Origin: DHVE2 group archaeon
Lineage (GTDB): Archaea > Thermoplasmatota > Thermoplasmata > Thermoplasmatales > Aciduliprofundaceae
Length of the DNA: 51,362 bases
Assembly (NCBI GenBank): GCA_015521465.1
Contig: WAOD01000053.1
Location: forward strand, 1-51,362
Reading direction: 5' to 3'
Translations under genes and position numbers: made by a program
Shown here: in pieces, positions 48,014 through 51,362 of the stretch
Layout of the letters: each line of letters begins with the position of its first letter
Position numbering within the stretch: position 1 is the first letter of the stretch
Notes under the pieces: generated by a model
What the model saw: the letters and a program-made list of their open reading frames with translations, nothing else
Databases searched by the model: none
What the model was told of the DNA's origin: nothing

Positions 48014-49845
48014 TGCTTAGGGAGATATATGAAATAGGAAAAACAATCGTTGAAGAGGGAAAAATTAAACCTGAGGAGCAGTTTGTAGACAAAGCCAAAT
48101 TGAATAAGAAAACTAAATTTGTTCTATATATAGTGTTTAAGGTTGAAAATGATGAGTTTAAATATGAAACAATAGATGTGGAAGAATATGAAGAGAGAAA
48201 AGGAGTAAGTGCATTGTACAAAAGAGGTAGTTCGCGAGGAACAGATATTACTCCTTCTTCAATAATTACAAAAGATGTTGTCAAAACATTTGAAAACAAA
48301 ATATTGTTGTGGTTTAAAAATAATAAGGAGGAAGATGAACTCTTCAAGAATATATATATGGCAATACTTGACGATAAAGAGAAAATAGAAGATGAGCTTT
48401 CGAAAAAATACGAGAGTATTGAAAAAGCTAACCGTCAGAATGTTCTGCTAACTCTTAAAATAATAGATGGTGATAAAAAATATATGAGTGATTATGAGAT
48501 TTTTAGGAAAAAACTTCTGGAAAACTCAAAGCAGAAGTATTATTATCTTTCAAGTATGGGTGAATCCAAGGGCGAGGGTACATGCTATCTCTGTGGAAAA
48601 CAAAAGGAAGTGTACGGCTTTGTTCTCCCCGCGTTTGGTTTTTCATTCTCAACGGCGGATAAGCCAGGATTTGTTCCGGGATTTAATCAAGAATGGATGT
48701 GGAAGGAGATACCCATATGCGAAGATTGCGCAGTCACTCTGGAAGTGGGTAAGAAGTATTTAGATGAGAATTTATCTTACGGGTTTTATGGTAACAAATA
48801 CTATGTGATTCCTCAAGTAGTTCTCCCAGAAAAATCAAAGGAAGTTTTATCTGAGATAATGGATACTATTGAAAGGTATAAGGGTAAAGGATATCAGCAG
48901 GGACTCGTTGCAGATGAAGACGATATGGTTGATATTGCAATGGATATGGGTAATATTTTAAAGCTCACATTTATTTTTTATCAATCTAAGCAGAGCAGAA
49001 TGTTGGTGTTAAATTATATTGAGAATGTGCTTCCTTCGCACATGCGACAAATTTATGAGGCAGAGAAAAATGTAAAATCAGTTTATGATGAAGATTTTGT
49101 AAAATCATTGTTTGGTGAAAATGCAGAAGGCGATTTTGTGGCTTATCGCAAGAACAAGATGAAAAATGAGAAGAGTGGAATGAACAACTGGTACATTGCA
49201 TTTGGGAGGAGATTCTTCTCTGGAAATAAAGAGTTTCTAAACTATGTGGGTAATGTACTCTCTGGAAAGCCAATTGATAGGAGGTACTTAATTGCAAGAT
49301 TTTTAGATGCGTTCCGGAAAGAATTCAAAAATGGAAATGATTTTGCATTTAAAATGAGGGCAGTAGAAGCAATGATGATTTACGATTTCTTAAGAGAGAT
49401 GAATTTGATAAGAGGTGAGTTTATGACAGAAGAAAGTGAAGAAAAGATGAAAATAAGCACAGAAAAAATAGAGGAATTTTTTGAGGAGAGAAAGAGCACA
49501 TTCGCAAGCGACGAAGCAAAGGCCGCGTTTTTAGTGGGCGCTTTGGTGAACTATGTACTGCAAATTCAGCGTAAAGAACGGGGTTTAGGATATGGTGACG
49601 AACCGTTTCGAGCAAAGCTCTATGGATTGAATATAGACGAGAAAAAATTAAGGAAAATATTCACCGAAGCCGTGGAAAAACTTAGTGAATACAAGAGAGG
49701 AAGTAAAATAGAGAGTGTAGCAGCAGATTATCTCAGCAGAGCGGGCAATGGCTGGAAGATGAACAGAGATGACATAAGTTATTACTTCTCTCTGGGCTTA
49801 GTTTTAGGAGCAAATCTTTTCTGGGAAAAAGAAGAAAATAATTAA
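48010..49845 (+). CDS. cas8b: CRISPR-associated Cas8b/Csh1 (TM1802 family)
   Basis: Large protein with CYLCGKQKEVYGFVLPAFGFSFSTADKPGFVPGF...CEDCAVTLEVGKKYL Zn-ribbon-like motif typical of Csh1; between cas6 and cas7. Confidence 0.88.
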   Translation: MMLREIYEIGKTIVEEGKIKPEEQFVDKAKLNKKTKFVLYIVFKVENDEFKYETIDVEEYEERKGVSALYKRGSSRGTDITPSSIITKDVVKTFENKILLWFKNNKEEDELFKNIYMAILDDKEKIEDELSKKYESIEKANRQNVLLTLKIIDGDKKYMSDYEIFRKKLLENSKQKYYYLSSMGESKGEGTCYLCGKQKEVYGFVLPAFGFSFSTADKPGFVPGFNQEWMWKEIPICEDCAVTLEVGKKYLDENLSYGFYGNKYYVIPQVVLPEKSKEVLSEIMDTIERYKGKGYQQGLVADEDDMVDIAMDMGNILKLTFIFYQSKQSRMLVLNYIENVLPSHMRQIYEAEKNVKSVYDEDFVKSLFGENAEGDFVAYRKNKMKNEKSGMNNWYIAFGRRFFSGNKEFLNYVGNVLSGKPIDRRYLIARFLDAFRKEFKNGNDFAFKMRAVEAMMIYDFLREMNLIRGEFMTEESEEKMKISTEKIEEFFEERKSTFASDEAKAAFLVGALVNYVLQIQRKERGLGYGDEPFRAKLYGLNIDEKKLRKIFTEAVEKLSEYKRGSKIESVAADYLSRAGNGWKMNRDDISYYFSLGLVLGANLFWEKEENN

Positions 49846-49857
49846 GGAGGTGAAAAA

Positions 49858-50832
49858 ATGGTAGTGAATAAAAGATCTGAGATAGTGTTTCTCTATGATA
49901 TAAAGGATGCAAACCCGAACGGCGATCCTCTGGAAGAGAACAAGCCGAGGATAGACGAAGATACCGAGACAAACATAGTGACAGATGTGAGATTGAAGAG
50001 GACTATAAGAGATTATTTGCACGATTACAAAGGATACAATGGAAAGAATGGTAAGGATATATTTGTTAGGGAAATAAAAGATGAAGAAGGAAAAATCCAA
50101 GATGCAAAAGCAAGAGCCAAGGATTTTGAAAACGATCCTGAGAGAATATTAAGCGAATGTATTGATGTGCGCCTCTTCGGAGGAACGATACCAATAACTA
50201 TTCTTAAGAAAAATAAGAAGGGAGAAGACAAGGAGGCAGGAAGTTCAATAACCCTAACCGGTCCGGTACAGTTCCGTTTTGGGCGCTCACTTCATAGGGT
50301 TGAGATGAAACACATAAAAGGAACCGGTGCGTTTGCATCTGGGGAAGGGAAAGAGAAAAAAACATTTAGAGAGGAGTATATTCTCCCGTATTCTCTAATA
50401 GCCTTTTATGGTATTGTTAATGAGAACAGTGCAAAGTACACAAATTTGACCGATGAAGATGTAGATGAGATGTTGGAGGCCATGTGGAATGGAACAAAGA
50501 ATCTGGTTACGAGAACAAAGGTTGGCCAAATGCCTAGGTTTTTGCTCAGGGTAATTTACAAGGAGGACAACTATCACATAGGTGATTTAGATAAGAAGAT
50601 ATATCTTCTCAAGTCTAAGGACGATAAGGAACTGAGACATATAAGCGATTTTAAGATAGATTTGACTGCACTCCACGAAGCGCTTATGCGAGAGAAGGAT
50701 AAAATTGAAAAGGTTGAGATTGAGGCAAATGAAGATGCAGTATTCCAAATAGGCAGTGAAGATTATAAAGGAAGAGAAGTAATAAATGGCTTTAAAGATG
50801 TCAATGGTGTTCTAAAGGAATTGGACAGGTGA
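49858..50832 (+). CDS. cas7: CRISPR-associated Cas7 (Csh2, type I-B)
   Basis: EIVFLYDIKDANPNGDPLEENKPRIDEDTETNIVTDVRLKRTIRDYL; SSITLTGPVQFRFGRSLHRVE. Confidence 0.94.
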   Translation: MVVNKRSEIVFLYDIKDANPNGDPLEENKPRIDEDTETNIVTDVRLKRTIRDYLHDYKGYNGKNGKDIFVREIKDEEGKIQDAKARAKDFENDPERILSECIDVRLFGGTIPITILKKNKKGEDKEAGSSITLTGPVQFRFGRSLHRVEMKHIKGTGAFASGEGKEKKTFREEYILPYSLIAFYGIVNENSAKYTNLTDEDVDEMLEAMWNGTKNLVTRTKVGQMPRFLLRVIYKEDNYHIGDLDKKIYLLKSKDDKELRHISDFKIDLTALHEALMREKDKIEKVEIEANEDAVFQIGSEDYKGREVINGFKDVNGVLKELDR

Positions 50833-50838
50833 TGGGCA

Positions 50839-51362
50839 ATGAATGCCCCAGCAGAGATGAAAATGGCGGTATTTAACATATGGAGTGACTACGGGCACTT
50901 TAGGAGAGGATACACCACAACCTCTCCATTAACCTATCCTTTCCCATCAAGAACAGCCATAGCGGGAATGGTTGCAGCGGTTTTGGGCATGGAGAGGGAT
51001 TCATATTATGATATTTTAGGAGAAAACAACAGTTTATTTGCTCTTCAGATACTCAATCCTATAAAAAAGGTTACAATGAATCAAAATTTAGTAGATACTA
51101 AAACAGGTTATTTTCTTTGGGATAATAATGGACAGAGAACGCAGATTCCTTTTGAATATTTGAAAAATCCAAAATACAGAATATTTGTTTGGATTAAGGA
51201 TAGTGGACTTTTTGAGAAACTTTGTGAATTTGTAAAAAATAGAAAAAATGTATTTACGCTGTACATGGGTATATCCGAGCACATAGCGCAATTTGCACCA
51301 TATAAAGGAGGGTGCGTGAATTTTGTTAGAAAAGAAACAAATGAGAATGTTAAAATAAATAC
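50839..51362 (+). CDS. cas5: CRISPR-associated Cas5 (type I-B), truncated by window end
   Basis: Manual translation from ATG 50839: MNAPAEMKMAVFNIWSDYGHFRRGYTTTSPLTYPFPSRTAIAGMVAAVLGMERDSYYDIL... open to 51362; not in ORF track. Confidence 0.9.
   Translation, partial: MNAPAEMKMAVFNIWSDYGHFRRGYTTTSPLTYPFPSRTAIAGMVAAVLGMERDSYYDILGENNSLFALQILNPIKKVTMNQNLVDTKTGYFLWDNNGQRTQIPFEYLKNPKYRIFVWIKDSGLFEKLCEFVKNRKNVFTLYMGISEHIAQFAPYKGGCVNFVRKETNENVKIN

Overview
This is a gene-dense archaeal chromosome segment. The r-protein order, FtsZ, bacterial-type GyrB, Hel308 and preflagellin-type peptidase suggest a euryarchaeon of the Aciduliprofundum/DHVE2-Thermoplasmata type; this is inferred from protein recognition, not a search. 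The backbone is a ~16 kb plus-strand ribosomal supercluster (~24.2-39.9 kb): L3-L4-L23-L2-S19-L22-S3-L29-Rpp29-S17-L14-L24-S4e-L5-S14-L6 and S8-L32e-L19e-L18-S5-L30-L15-SecY-Adk-EMC3/DUF106-Cmk-TruB/Cbf5. The right edge holds the start of a type I-B CRISPR-Cas operon (cas6-cas8b-cas7-cas5, cas5 cut by the window end). The left edge holds a truncated EVE/PUA-like protein. Other contents are metabolic and informational genes, one tRNA-Arg(GCG), two large secreted or anchored proteins (a beta-propeller repeat protein and a C25-like protease/NosD beta-helix protein), a response-regulator/CheF-like pair, and a MinD-ferredoxin/NifX cluster. The best leads are: (i) a compact ~126-nt multi-helix RNA candidate starting where transcription should start upstream of rpl3; (ii) an unannotated -1 frame continuation of a membrane protein at an A-run; (iii) the C25-like/NosD surface protein; (iv) a PAS/GAF protein with a histidine-less H-box-like motif; (v) the CheF-like/response regulator pair; (vi) a standalone SocA/Panacea-like protein beside the MinD-ferredoxin genes. 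I found no CRISPR array, rRNA or IS element by eye.
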